This document shows positions 25,744 through 34,043 of a stretch of 64,000 nucleotides of DNA, piece after piece (positions within the stretch are counted from its first letter, which is position 1; each line of letters starts with the position of its first letter). Below the pieces are notes generated by a model. That model searched no databases, had not been told where the DNA came from, and was given only the letters and a program-made list of their open reading frames with translations. This DNA comes from G963691835 sp963691835 (GTDB lineage Bacteria; Pseudomonadota; Alphaproteobacteria; Thalassobaculales; Thalassobaculaceae). The position numbers were made by a program, and so were the translations under genes. Location: the NCBI GenBank assembly GCA_963691835.1, contig OY829383.1, positions 2,790,001 through 2,854,000 on the forward strand, read 5' to 3'.

Positions 25744-25839
25744 CCAGGGACTTGGGCCAGGGACTTGGGCCAGGGACTTGGGCTAGGGACTTGGGCCAGG
25801 GACTTGGGCTAGGGACTTGGGCTAGGGACTTGGGCTAGG
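25744..25839. repeat. 13-bp tandem repeat, seven copies
   Basis: Seven head-to-tail copies of CYAGGGACTTGGG (Y is C or T) occupy 25744-25834 without interruption. A partial eighth copy (CTAGG) forms the stop codon of the minus-strand TPR gene. The first three units carry CCAG, later ones mostly CTAG. It lies between the convergent ends of the GMC and TPR genes and has no stem-loop terminator character. Confidence 0.95.
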
Positions 25840-27748
25840 CCCCCAGGGCGATCGCGATCTCGCGCATCGAGGCCGCCCAGTCCTGCCCGGCCTGTCGCTC
25901 GTGCAACGTCACGCTCGGAAACCACGGAAGCTGTCCGGTGCCCAGTGCATGCCAGGGCAGCCCCCGGCTTGGCACGTGACAGGGAACCCCCGCCACACCG
26001 GCGAGATACATGACCGAAGTCCGGGCCGTCACCACGGCGTCCAATGTGGCGGCCAGGGCGATCACCCCCTCCAGATCGTTCATGGTATCGAGGCCGGGTG
26101 GCTGAATCACATGGTGATCCGTGGCGTCCTCGAACCGGCGGAGGTCGGGGGCCGGATCGTCGTACTGCAGGGAAACCAGTTCCACGCCGTGGATCTCAAG
26201 CAGTGGGATGAGATCCCTGATATCGGGGTACATGCCTTCGCCCCGCTCGCGACCCGCCTTTGACCGCCACGCGATCCCAATGCGTCGCTCGGCGTTTGAC
26301 TGCTCTCTGTGGTTCCGCCATTGGGCAACGCGCTCAGTTTTTGCGACGAACGGGCTTGGTCCTTGCGGGAAGGCATCCACGGATTGGCGAAAGATCCGGG
26401 GCAGATCACCAACCAGACACCAGCAATCGATATCGAAACGCGCGCAATAGCGGCTGTAGTCGGCCGGGGCGGGCGTCCGGTCCCGGCTATGAAGCCGGGC
26501 GACGGCGGTCACGCCTGGAAAGCTGCGCTCGTAGAGTGGAATGAGGCGGCGGTCGCATTCCACCACGACCGCGTCGAGACGGCCGTTGGCGAGGAACGGC
26601 ATCACGTCGGGCAGGCATGTGGCGAACATGATCTCGTCGCCCAAGCCCTGTTCCGCGACGAGCAGCAGCCTTTTGCCCGGCGGCTCCCAAGCGGTCCAGC
26701 GCCGATCCGGCAGGCCGGTGTTGGGCTGAAGGCCGGGCGCCTTCTCCCGCCACCGGTACGCGTCCCAGCCTTGCTCCAACCGCCCGGCAGCCAGGAGATA
26801 GGTTGCAAGGTTGTTGTGTAGGACCGAATCGTCCGGCGACAGGTCGATCGCCGCGCGTCCCGCCGCAATGGCCTCATCCCGCCGGGCCAGTCGGTCGAGT
26901 GCCTGGGCCCGGTTGCCATGGGCCTCATGATTGCGGGGGTCGAGGGCCAGGGCAGCATCAGCCGCCTCCAGCGCGGCTATGGGTTGCTCGTCATCTGACT
27001 CGACCGCGGCGAGGGCCGACCAAGCCCGGGCATAGGTCCGGTCCTCGCCGATCGCGGCCTTCAGGATGTCGCGCGCCTCCCCGCGTCGCCCGTCGACCCG
27101 GATCAGGTTGGCGAGGTTCGTGGCGGCCTCGACCATCTTGGGATCGCTTGTGAGGGCGGCGCGGAAGGCGGCTTCAGCCTCCCCTTTCCGGCCTTGATCC
27201 GCGCGCAGCAGACCGAGATGAAACCGCGTCAGTGCCCGTTCGGGATCGAGACTCAAGGCTCGGAGAAGCGCCTCCTCGCTGGCCTGGAGCCGGCCCGCCT
27301 TTCGCTCGACGGCTCCGAGCAGATCCCATGTGGCGATATCGCCGGGCCGCACAACGGACCCCCAAAGCAGTAAAGAGCAGGCGCACGGCGTATCCCCCCG
27401 GCGATCATGGACCTGGGCCGCGTTGAAAAGCGCCATACCCAGGGACGGCTCCAAAATCAGGACTTGTCGAAACGCCTGGACCGCCGCGTCGTCGGATCCG
27501 CCGGTTGCGAGCGCGGTTGCGTAGTGAAGCCGTGCCTCGACCCTGTCCGGCGCGAGAGAGACGGATTGGCCAAGAATCGTGATGGCCGCATCGACTGATC
27601 CGCCCTGAAGCAAGGCCAGCCCGCAATACCCGAGCGTCACCGGATCGACCGGATTCTCCGCCAGCAGGGCCTGATAGATGCCGAGAGCTTCGGCCAAGCG
27701 GCCGGCGCGATGATGGGACAGGGCAAGCGACAGGGTCGGCTCCGTCAT
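25835..27748 (-). CDS. TPR protein with glycosyltransferase-like C-terminal domain, copy 2
   Basis: A 637-residue protein; ATG 27748 overlaps the upstream TPR gene's stop (ATGA). A much longer frame upstream is antisense noise. Residues 1-300 are about eight 34-residue tetratricopeptide repeats (LSLALSHHRAGRLAEAL and similar). A C-terminal domain of about 300 residues has LLLVAEQGLGDEIMFATCLP, a GIAWRSKAG-like turn, and VVTARTSVMYLAGVAGVP, as in TPR proteins related to glycosyltransferase families 9 and 41. It probably acts in protein or polysaccharide glycosylation; the acceptor is unknown. It is a diverged duplicate of its neighbour. Confidence 0.82.
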   Translation of the reverse strand: MTEPTLSLALSHHRAGRLAEALGIYQALLAENPVDPVTLGYCGLALLQGGSVDAAITILGQSVSLAPDRVEARLHYATALATGGSDDAAVQAFRQVLILEPSLGMALFNAAQVHDRRGDTPCACSLLLWGSVVRPGDIATWDLLGAVERKAGRLQASEEALLRALSLDPERALTRFHLGLLRADQGRKGEAEAAFRAALTSDPKMVEAATNLANLIRVDGRRGEARDILKAAIGEDRTYARAWSALAAVESDDEQPIAALEAADAALALDPRNHEAHGNRAQALDRLARRDEAIAAGRAAIDLSPDDSVLHNNLATYLLAAGRLEQGWDAYRWREKAPGLQPNTGLPDRRWTAWEPPGKRLLLVAEQGLGDEIMFATCLPDVMPFLANGRLDAVVVECDRRLIPLYERSFPGVTAVARLHSRDRTPAPADYSRYCARFDIDCWCLVGDLPRIFRQSVDAFPQGPSPFVAKTERVAQWRNHREQSNAERRIGIAWRSKAGRERGEGMYPDIRDLIPLLEIHGVELVSLQYDDPAPDLRRFEDATDHHVIQPPGLDTMNDLEGVIALAATLDAVVTARTSVMYLAGVAGVPCHVPSRGLPWHALGTGQLPWFPSVTLHERQAGQDWAASMREIAIALGA

Positions 27749-29589
27749 ACCGACCGGTCCCGCAGTTCCGCGAGATCCCGCGCCATTTCCTCGAATACGC
27801 CTGTCCAGGGTTCCGACATGTGCTTGGCGTAGCTCTTTGTCTTCGGGAAACCTGGGAACCGCTCGGTCCGGTACTGGTGCGCGATCGGCCGGGGATGGAA
27901 CAGCCACGTCGGCTTGGCGAGGGCGCCACCGACCTGGGCGACGGTCGAGCTTGGCGCGATCATCAGATCGACCGCGTCCGCGACAGCAAAGATCGCCTCG
28001 AAGTCGTTGGTCATATCCAGATCTTCGAGCACCTCTATGGCCGCGGTGGACGATGACCTGACCGCGTCCAACTCCGTCTGCCAGTCCGTCCCGTATTGCA
28101 TCGACACGAAGGTGATGCCGTCGAGGTCGAACAATGGCCCCCAGTCGGCGAGCGACGAGTAATAGGCGTTCCGGTACGTGGTCCGATGCATGCTCCGCCA
28201 GGAGAAGCCGACGGCGATGCGGCCGCCGGACTCTGCCATACGGCTCTCGAGAGTTTGGCGAATGCGCCGGACCCGGCCGGGATCCGCGATGGCGTAGGCC
28301 TTCGCTCCGGCACGGTCCCAATCCGCGAGCGAGGGGCGAAAGGCGCCCGCCATGCCGCCGATCTCGATATGGACGTCAGGCCGGCGACCCTTGGACAGCC
28401 AGCCGTAGCGCTGAACCGGATGGTGCTTTGGCCCACTTCGGTCATGGGCACGGACCGTGGCCGTGGGGAAGGAGCGGGTCCACAGCGTTGTCAGGCGCGG
28501 ATCGCACTCAATCACACAGTGACCGGCGGCCCGGATCGCGTCCGGGATCACGGCGCCGTGGAGGATCTCGTCCCCGATCCCCTCTTCGCTGCAAAGGAGA
28601 AGGCATCGTTCCGAAACGTCTTCCCCATCCCACCGGGGCGGCGCCCCGATACGCCGGATACGCTCCTCCGCTTCAAGCCGACATTTCAGCGCGTCGAAAC
28701 CGTCCGGAAGATGGCCGGCGGCGATCAGGTGCTTGGCGTGCCGCTGGGCGATCCGGTTGTCGCCAGGGTCCCTCGACAAAGCGTCACGCGACAAGGCCAC
28801 CGCATCGTCGAGACGGTTATTGTGGAACGCGACCTCCGAAAGGCCATGGCGTGCCGGTGGATTGTTCGGGTCCAACACAAGTGACCGGCGGAAATGCCGA
28901 TCCGCCTCAGCCAGGCGGCCCAGCGTCAGGATCGGGAAGCCTAGATTGTTCCACCCCTCCGCGATGGCCGGGCTCGCCAAGAGGGCACGCTTCAGGCGGA
29001 GTTCCGCTTCTTCGCGCCGGTCCAGATCCAAGAGCGCCGTTGCATGGTTGATTGCGAGTTTGGGTGACAGGGGATCGAGGCAGGATGCCGAGTGGTACAG
29101 GTGTTCGGCCCGCTCAGCGTCCCCGCCCTCCCGAATGACCGTGGCGAGATCCATCAGGGCAGCACCTTGCTCCGGCATCAGAACCTGGGCGGCCTTCAGA
29201 TGGGGCTCCGCCTCATCCCGTCTTCCGGCAGCGCGGAGGGCGGCACCGAGATTTGCCCTGGCGTTGACGTGGGAGGGAGCGATGGAAACCGCGTGGCGAA
29301 GCGGGTCAACGGCCTCCGCCATTTGTCCCATGTCGATCAGGATCGCCCCCATATTCGCCAGCAGATCGAGGTCATCGGGCAGTTGGCGCCGCGCCTGGCG
29401 CATCATGGCGAGGCCTTCGACGGAGCGTCCGGTCTGGTGAAGAAGCACGCCGTTCAAATGCAGTACGTCCGGCTGATCCGGAATGAGACGGAGAACCTCA
29501 CCGTAGATTCTGGCTGCCGTCGCGAAGTCCCCCGCGTTCTGACGGCTGATCGCGAGTTCGACGGCTGCCTGAAGATTGCTCGACTGCAT
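27745..29589 (-). CDS. TPR protein with glycosyltransferase-like C-terminal domain, copy 1
   Basis: A 614-residue protein. N-terminal TPR repeats (QNAGDFATAARIYGEVLRL, then regular 34-residue units such as HLNGVLLHQTGRSVEGLAMM) run to about residue 300. The C-terminal domain has CLLLCSEEGIGDEILHGAVI, IAVGFSWRSM, a VSMQYG strand and APSSTVAQVGGALAKPTWL, parallel to the next gene. The last helix, FPKTKSYAKHMSEPW, is reminiscent of GT9-like domains. The pair is likely co-transcribed and jointly active. Confidence 0.82.
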   Translation of the reverse strand: MQSSNLQAAVELAISRQNAGDFATAARIYGEVLRLIPDQPDVLHLNGVLLHQTGRSVEGLAMMRQARRQLPDDLDLLANMGAILIDMGQMAEAVDPLRHAVSIAPSHVNARANLGAALRAAGRRDEAEPHLKAAQVLMPEQGAALMDLATVIREGGDAERAEHLYHSASCLDPLSPKLAINHATALLDLDRREEAELRLKRALLASPAIAEGWNNLGFPILTLGRLAEADRHFRRSLVLDPNNPPARHGLSEVAFHNNRLDDAVALSRDALSRDPGDNRIAQRHAKHLIAAGHLPDGFDALKCRLEAEERIRRIGAPPRWDGEDVSERCLLLCSEEGIGDEILHGAVIPDAIRAAGHCVIECDPRLTTLWTRSFPTATVRAHDRSGPKHHPVQRYGWLSKGRRPDVHIEIGGMAGAFRPSLADWDRAGAKAYAIADPGRVRRIRQTLESRMAESGGRIAVGFSWRSMHRTTYRNAYYSSLADWGPLFDLDGITFVSMQYGTDWQTELDAVRSSSTAAIEVLEDLDMTNDFEAIFAVADAVDLMIAPSSTVAQVGGALAKPTWLFHPRPIAHQYRTERFPGFPKTKSYAKHMSEPWTGVFEEMARDLAELRDRSV

Positions 29590-29732
29590 GCGGCCCGTTT
29601 CCTCCTGACGGGAAATCTACCTCAGCGTCGCTCTAGGGCCTACGGAGGAACAAAGGAGCCAGAGCCCGGGTCTGGCCCGGCGGCCCAGATGCCCCTAGGG
29701 TTCGGCAACAAACAAGCAGGGAGGAAGCGTCG

Positions 29733-30383
29733 ATGTCCGAAGAACTCGCCAGCCGGCTAGAGCGTTGCTATGCCAGTGCGGTGCATGACGTGTTGCGTGG
29801 AATGGGCCACGGCAATTGTGTGCTGCCCCCCTCGATCCGTCCATTGGACCCGACGAAGAAGATTGCGGGCGAGGTCTACACGATCTCCGGCCATATCGAT
29901 CAGACACTGTCCCGGCACGATTCCCTGCTGCTCTGGGCGCGCGTTCTGTCCAGGGTTCCAGGCGGAAAGGTCCTTGTTTGTCAGCCGAATACCCGGGCCG
30001 TAGCCTTGATGGGGGAGTTGTCCGCCAAAGCACTCCAGGTCAAGGATACGCGCGGCTACGTGGTCGACGGACACTGCCGCGATACCGACTTCATCCTGGA
30101 GACCGGGTTTCCCGTCTACTGCGATCTCCACACACCGGCCGACATCGTGGAGCGTTGGAAGTACGACGCCCTGGGGGAGCCGATCACCATTGGCGCGGTG
30201 ACCATCCGCTCCGGCGACTGGCTGATAGGCGACCGGGACGGGGTTGTGATCATTCCAGGTGAGATCGCCGAGGAGGCCGTGACGGAGACCGAACGGGTAA
30301 TGTCGACCGAATCGGAGATGCGGGACGCCATTCTGGGCGGTATGGACCCGGAAGCGGCCTACCTGAAGTACGGCAAGTTCTGA
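29733..30383 (+). CDS. RraA-like / HMG-aldolase superfamily protein
   Basis: A 216-residue protein, slightly long for RraA (about 160-220). DVLRGMGHGN near residue 14, LMGELSAKALQVKDTRGYVV, VDGHCRDTDFI (conserved Arg and Asp of the aldolase site) and GDRDGVVIIP. Family members are either RNase E inhibitors or oxaloacetate decarboxylase/4-hydroxy-4-methyl-2-oxoglutarate aldolases; the intact R-D pair favours an aldolase or decarboxylase. The HAD gene follows 20 bases downstream. Confidence 0.8.
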   Translation: MSEELASRLERCYASAVHDVLRGMGHGNCVLPPSIRPLDPTKKIAGEVYTISGHIDQTLSRHDSLLLWARVLSRVPGGKVLVCQPNTRAVALMGELSAKALQVKDTRGYVVDGHCRDTDFILETGFPVYCDLHTPADIVERWKYDALGEPITIGAVTIRSGDWLIGDRDGVVIIPGEIAEEAVTETERVMSTESEMRDAILGGMDPEAAYLKYGKF

Positions 30384-30403
30384 TCCCGCTCGGAGGTTTG
30401 TGG

Positions 30404-31084
30404 ATGATGGCTCTCGGTCCCTACGACGCTGTGATTTTCGACTGCGACGGCGTCATGGTCGATAGCGAGCCGATCGCCAACGCTGTGCTTGCGGAGACTT
30501 TCGGGCTGGAGGTCGGCTACCGGATCACGCCGGAGGAATCGCATCAGCGTTTCACCGGCATCAGAAACCAGGAATGCGTTGCGATCGTAGAGAAAGAGAT
30601 CGGCCGCACGTTTCGAGAAGGCTGGCGGGAGCGGTGGCGGAAGCGGCTCTTCAAGCGGCTGGAGGCGTCGATCCATCCGATCGACGGCGTTCATGACGTG
30701 ATCTCGGCCCTTGAGCGGGCGGCCGTCCCGTTCGGCGTGGCGAGCCAGAGCGCGCCGGACTACCTGGAACTCGTCCTTGGCCGCACCGGAGTTCTCGAAC
30801 GGCTTCGGGGGCAAGTCACGTCGGCTGACGAAGTAGCGAATGCGAAACCGGCCCCCGATGTGTATCTGCTCGCCTGCAGCCGCGTCGGCGTGACACCGGA
30901 TCGTGTCATCGTCATCGAGGATAGTGCGACCGGCGTCGCGGCCGGCGCTGCCGCCGGGGCAACAGTGATCGGATACGCCGCCGATAGCGACCCGGATCGA
31001 TTGCGCGCCGCGGGGGCGTCCGAGGTCGTACTGAAGATGGTCGACGTCCTGCCGCTGCTTGGCCTGCCGCAGCAGACCGGGTGA
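30404..31084 (+). CDS. HAD-superfamily phosphatase (beta-phosphoglucomutase/Gph type)
   Basis: A 226-residue protein; ATG 30404 has CGGAGG 7 bases upstream. HAD motif I is VIFDCDGVMVDSEP (nucleophile and general acid Asp). Motif II is VASQSAP. Motif III Lys is in NAKPAPDVYLLA, and motif IV is VIVIEDSATGVAAG. A helical cap (C1) sits between motifs I and II, as in phosphoglycolate phosphatase and beta-phosphoglucomutase. The substrate is a small phosphorylated metabolite, not identifiable here. Last gene before tRNA-Thr. Confidence 0.87.
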   Translation: MMALGPYDAVIFDCDGVMVDSEPIANAVLAETFGLEVGYRITPEESHQRFTGIRNQECVAIVEKEIGRTFREGWRERWRKRLFKRLEASIHPIDGVHDVISALERAAVPFGVASQSAPDYLELVLGRTGVLERLRGQVTSADEVANAKPAPDVYLLACSRVGVTPDRVIVIEDSATGVAAGAAAGATVIGYAADSDPDRLRAAGASEVVLKMVDVLPLLGLPQQTG

Positions 31085-31183
31085 ACGCGTGACCAGCGCG
31101 GTCAGCCGTTTAGGGGCCGGGACGAAATCCCTATTGCGCCAATCCGCGCGAACCGTTAGGTAGTCCGCCCGCCTAAACGGAAC

Positions 31184-31259
31184 GCCGCAGTAGCTCAGAT
31201 GGTAGAGCACGTCATTCGTAATGATGGGGTCGGGGGTTCGAGTCCCTCCTGCGGCACCA
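31184..31259 (+). tRNA. tRNA-Thr (anticodon CGT)
   Basis: A complete 76-nt cloverleaf. Acceptor GCCGCAG pairs with CTGCGGC, D-arm GCTC...GAGC, anticodon arm CGTCA-TTCGTAA-TGATG with anticodon CGT (reads ACG), variable loop GGGTC, T-arm GGGGG-TTCGAGT-CCCTC, and an encoded ACCA end. Its 3' 41 bases are part of the direct repeat that is duplicated at 57538-57579, so it is the insertion target of the element to its right and was restored intact. Confidence 0.95.
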
Positions 31260-32796
31260 TTTTATTTTTCGACCCGTCAAGACGTTCTATCAATCTGAAA
31301 ACACTGGATTTTTTGGTGTTCAAACAGCCTGTTTCACGGGTGTAGGAAAGTGGGCCGTCAAAGGCCAGTCGGATGACCAGACCCCTGGCCTGAGAACTCC
31401 CAATTTTCCAGCAATCATAAGGGCTTGAGAGAAACCGCATCGAGAGTTCAAACATCTCGGCAAAGGGGCGCACCGGAGCGGGCTTTCTGGAAGCCTTTTC
31501 GAGGGCTGCCAGCTTCTCGCGTTCGAGCAGTTCGATACGGTCTTCGAACGCTTTCAGGGCACGGGAATTCGTGACATCCATCATGCGGTCCACGACCTTG
31601 CCGATCTCGGCTTCCAGTTCGCGGGCCTTGATGGCGTAGAGCTTGGCGGATTCAGCAAGCCGTGCGGCCTGCGTATCCCAGGCCTTGGCGAATAGGGCTT
31701 GCGCGAGTTCGAGGAAGGACCGCTCGGGCTGAAGCGATTGAAGTACTTCCTCAAAGCGATCGTGCAGCTTTGCCGCCGGAATGGTCTTGCCCTTCATCTC
31801 ACAGCCTGCATTGTGACAAAAATAATAGGGGTATTTCTTGTACTTGCCTTTGCACCAGCCTGCTGTCAGGGCATAGCCGCAAGATGAGCACATAACCCCG
31901 CCGCGCAGCGGAAAATCATCGCTTTTGTCCACGCGGGCGGGCATAGATGGCCGCCCCTTAAGGCGGTCCTGAATGCGCCAGAACGTCTCTTTGCTGACGA
32001 TCCCCTCGTGCCTCGCCTCGCGCATGGAGATGCCCCAGGCGGGCGCGGAGATGTAACCGCCGTAGTAGATTTGCTCCAGCATGCGCTTGACGGTCATCTG
32101 ACGGATGCGTCCGTCCGGTAAATCCTTCGGGAAGTCCGGCTGCGCTTCGAGAAAGCGCATTACTTCTGATTGCGATTGGAACCGTCCCGAGGCGAAGCCC
32201 TCCAAGGCTTCTCGGATGATCGAGGCGACAGGCTCGTCATGGACGAGCACTTTGCCGCCGCCCTTGGCCGGAACGTACTTGAAGCCAATCGGCGGGACTG
32301 ACTTCACCGCATAACCCTGCTCGACGCGAGCCATGGCTTTTTGCTTATTTTGCCGCCCCATCTGGAGGCGCTCCAGCTCGCCAGCGGCGGCGGAGATGAT
32401 CTCGTTGAATTTGCCTTCCGGCGTGTCCTCGAAATTGAAGTTCAGGCACTCACGCACCGCGCCGCGTTCGGTCATGATCCGGCGGAGCTTGAGGTGGAAT
32501 TCGACATCGCGGGCATAGCGCTTCAGATCATCGAAGATCACAACGAAGCGCTCGTTTGGGCGCGCATCCAAATAAGCGAGCAGGGCCACCATGCCAGGGC
32601 GGTTGATAAAATCTCCGCCGCCCGACACATCGTCCGGGAACACGGCTTCGATCGAGTAGCCCTTGGCTTCCGCATATTGGCGGCAGCGATATTCCTGACT
32701 GTCGAGGCCCGATCCGTCCTTGGTTTGCTTTTTCCCTGACACCCGGCAATAGATCACCGCCTTCGTTGGACGGACCGCACCCGATAGATCATTCAT
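31195..32796 (-). CDS. Large serine recombinase, element integrase
   Basis: A 533-residue protein. The resolvase domain has AVIYCRVSGKKQ with catalytic Ser20, then FINRPGMVALL and IFDDLKRYARD. A Recombinase domain includes PPIGFKYVP and GGYISAPAWG. A zinc ribbon follows (CSSCGYALTAGWC plus FCHNAGC, residues about 303-335), with a coiled coil near 370-430. Its start overlaps the upstream small gene (ATGA). The last 22 codons are read antisense through the attachment repeat and tRNA-Thr, so the C-terminus depends on where the element is integrated. It most likely catalyses integration and excision at the tRNA. Confidence 0.88.
   Translation of the reverse strand: MNDLSGAVRPTKAVIYCRVSGKKQTKDGSGLDSQEYRCRQYAEAKGYSIEAVFPDDVSGGGDFINRPGMVALLAYLDARPNERFVVIFDDLKRYARDVEFHLKLRRIMTERGAVRECLNFNFEDTPEGKFNEIISAAAGELERLQMGRQNKQKAMARVEQGYAVKSVPPIGFKYVPAKGGGKVLVHDEPVASIIREALEGFASGRFQSQSEVMRFLEAQPDFPKDLPDGRIRQMTVKRMLEQIYYGGYISAPAWGISMREARHEGIVSKETFWRIQDRLKGRPSMPARVDKSDDFPLRGGVMCSSCGYALTAGWCKGKYKKYPYYFCHNAGCEMKGKTIPAAKLHDRFEEVLQSLQPERSFLELAQALFAKAWDTQAARLAESAKLYAIKARELEAEIGKVVDRMMDVTNSRALKAFEDRIELLEREKLAALEKASRKPAPVRPFAEMFELSMRFLSSPYDCWKIGSSQARGLVIRLAFDGPLSYTRETGCLNTKKSSVFRLIERLDGSKNKMVPQEGLEPPTPSLRMTCSTI
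31219..31260. repeat. attL-type direct repeat in tRNA-Thr 3' end
   Basis: A 42-bp repeat starting TAATGATGGGGTCGGGG and ending in GCGGCACCAT. It spans the 3' anticodon strand, T-arm and acceptor end of tRNA-Thr plus one base. It matches 57538-57579 except C at 31231 and C at 31258, both T in the other copy. Confidence 0.92.
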
Positions 32797-33170
32797 TTCT
32801 CGACTCCTCCCACGCCCGAAGGGGGCTCAGACCCGTTCAGGCGCATAAATTTCTCGATCAAATCGCTATGGGAGCAGTCTACCATTTCTGAGGCTACGGA
32901 TGCCGGATCAGCACCGGAATCCGAGAGTTCTCCACAGGTCTTTTCTGCCTGCTGGAGCGGATGGACGCCCCAGCCCAGCGCCACGAACTCGCACACGATG
33001 TTCCAGACGAGAGTGACGTACTCGGCCTTCTGAGGCCCGGTCCAGCCGGTGTCATCGAGGAAGTGGGCGAACTCCTCCCAATCCACGCTGAGGGCCGGAG
33101 GCCCTATGCCGCTATCAGTCAGGCGCGGCAGGATGTTGTTGGCGTCGGAGGTTGGCTTGTATTTGGTCAT
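32793..33170 (-). CDS. Unrecognised small protein coupled to the integrase
   Basis: A 125-residue acidic protein; ATG 33170 (MTKYKPTSDAN) is preferred over a longer frame. A central region, VDWEEFAHFLDDTGWTGPQK, then EYVTLVWNIVCEFVALGWGV, looks helical and compact. Its TGA overlaps the integrase ATG (ATGA), so translation is coupled; such small partners of integrases may be directionality factors or other accessory proteins. No HTH signature is seen. Function unknown. Confidence 0.7.
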   Translation of the reverse strand: MTKYKPTSDANNILPRLTDSGIGPPALSVDWEEFAHFLDDTGWTGPQKAEYVTLVWNIVCEFVALGWGVHPLQQAEKTCGELSDSGADPASVASEMVDCSHSDLIEKFMRLNGSEPPSGVGGVEK

Positions 33171-33290
33171 AGCGGGTCTCCTTTCTTGTTTTTGTTCCGC
33201 TCTTTCCGACACCCCTCCCGCACCATCGGATGAAAGAGAACAAAAATAGAACATTTATTCATTTTTTGCAAGTAGATTGACGGTTCACTA

Positions 33291-33611
33291 CTACCGACCG
33301 CGGCTTCGGGTCTTAGCCTGCGCCCGCTCCGCTTGCCGTTCCTGCTTGAACTCTTCACGGCGCAGCTCGGCGGTGCGGTCGTATGCTTTACGGGCCAACT
33401 CCGAGACCTTCAGGAGATCGGAGCCTGAGAAGCTGTGCGCGTCGCGGAGATTGCCGTCGCGGTCCTCAAAGGTGCGGGCGAGGCTGGTCGAATAGAATGG
33501 CCCGTCCTCCCCCTCGTTGCGCCAGATGGTGGCCTTGAGGCTGCCGTCGCGGATCACGTCAGCAGGCTGGCGGGCCTGGTCAGTTGAGCGGTCTTCGTGA
33601 CGATCGGTCAT
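33291..33611 (-). CDS. Conserved-looking small element protein, unassigned
   Basis: A 106-residue protein. The core KATIWRNEGEDGPFYSTSLA followed by RTFEDRDGN and FSGSDLLKVSELARKAYDRT is a pattern I associate with small proteins of mobilizable elements and plasmids near coupling-protein genes; a PC4-like single-stranded DNA-binding fold is possible but unproven. The last 25 residues are Arg/Lys/Gln-rich. It lies 21 bases from its upstream neighbour in the coupling-protein operon. Confidence 0.65.
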   Translation of the reverse strand: MTDRHEDRSTDQARQPADVIRDGSLKATIWRNEGEDGPFYSTSLARTFEDRDGNLRDAHSFSGSDLLKVSELARKAYDRTAELRREEFKQERQAERAQAKTRSRGR

Positions 33612-33632
33612 GGTCTGATCTCCTCTTTTGGG

Positions 33633-34040
33633 TTAGCGGTCGCGGGACTGGTCTTTGGTGCGATCCCGCATGCTGTCCGGCGCGGGTGTACCCCGTGCCT
33701 TCATGAAGGCGGCCTTCCGCTCTTCACGGGTTTGAGATTGCGGGGCTGCCGCGCTTTGCTCTCGCGTCCAGCGTTCCTGGAACGCGGCCCGGTCGGGGCC
33801 GAGCGATAGCGCACGTGTCGGGCGCAGCGTCGGTTCCGGCTTGCTGCGCTTGACCATGAAGGACTCGCGCCGACGCGCCTCAGTTAGGTGCCGGTCCGCC
33901 AGTGCCTTGGCCTTCAGCTCATCGCTCGCGGGCTCAAAATCCCCGCGAACCGGAGTTGTCTGCTCCAGCTTCGTCGGTTGCCCCGGCAGGTTCGCCGCAT
34001 GCATCCTGGCGAAGGAGCCTCGAGATTTCGGGTCACTCAT
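33633..34040 (-). CDS. Charged, Arg-rich hypothetical protein of the transfer operon
   Basis: A 135-residue protein, rich in Arg, Glu, Lys and Pro, with little hydrophobic core and two segments of the form EERKAAFMKARG and ERWTREQSA. It is probably partly disordered. It follows the coupling-protein gene by 3 bases, so it is in the same operon. No family is recognised. Confidence 0.6.
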   Translation of the reverse strand: MSDPKSRGSFARMHAANLPGQPTKLEQTTPVRGDFEPASDELKAKALADRHLTEARRRESFMVKRSKPEPTLRPTRALSLGPDRAAFQERWTREQSAAAPQSQTREERKAAFMKARGTPAPDSMRDRTKDQSRDR

Positions 34041-34043
34041 GGC

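Noticed and set aside
25744..25834. Tandem repeats as a CRISPR array
   Set aside because: Units are 13 bp and directly contiguous, with no spacers and no cas genes.
25835..28321. Longer 828-codon version of the TPR gene
   Set aside because: The first 191 codons are Arg/His/Pro-rich noise antisense to the coupled upstream gene; the overlap start at 27748 is clearly right.
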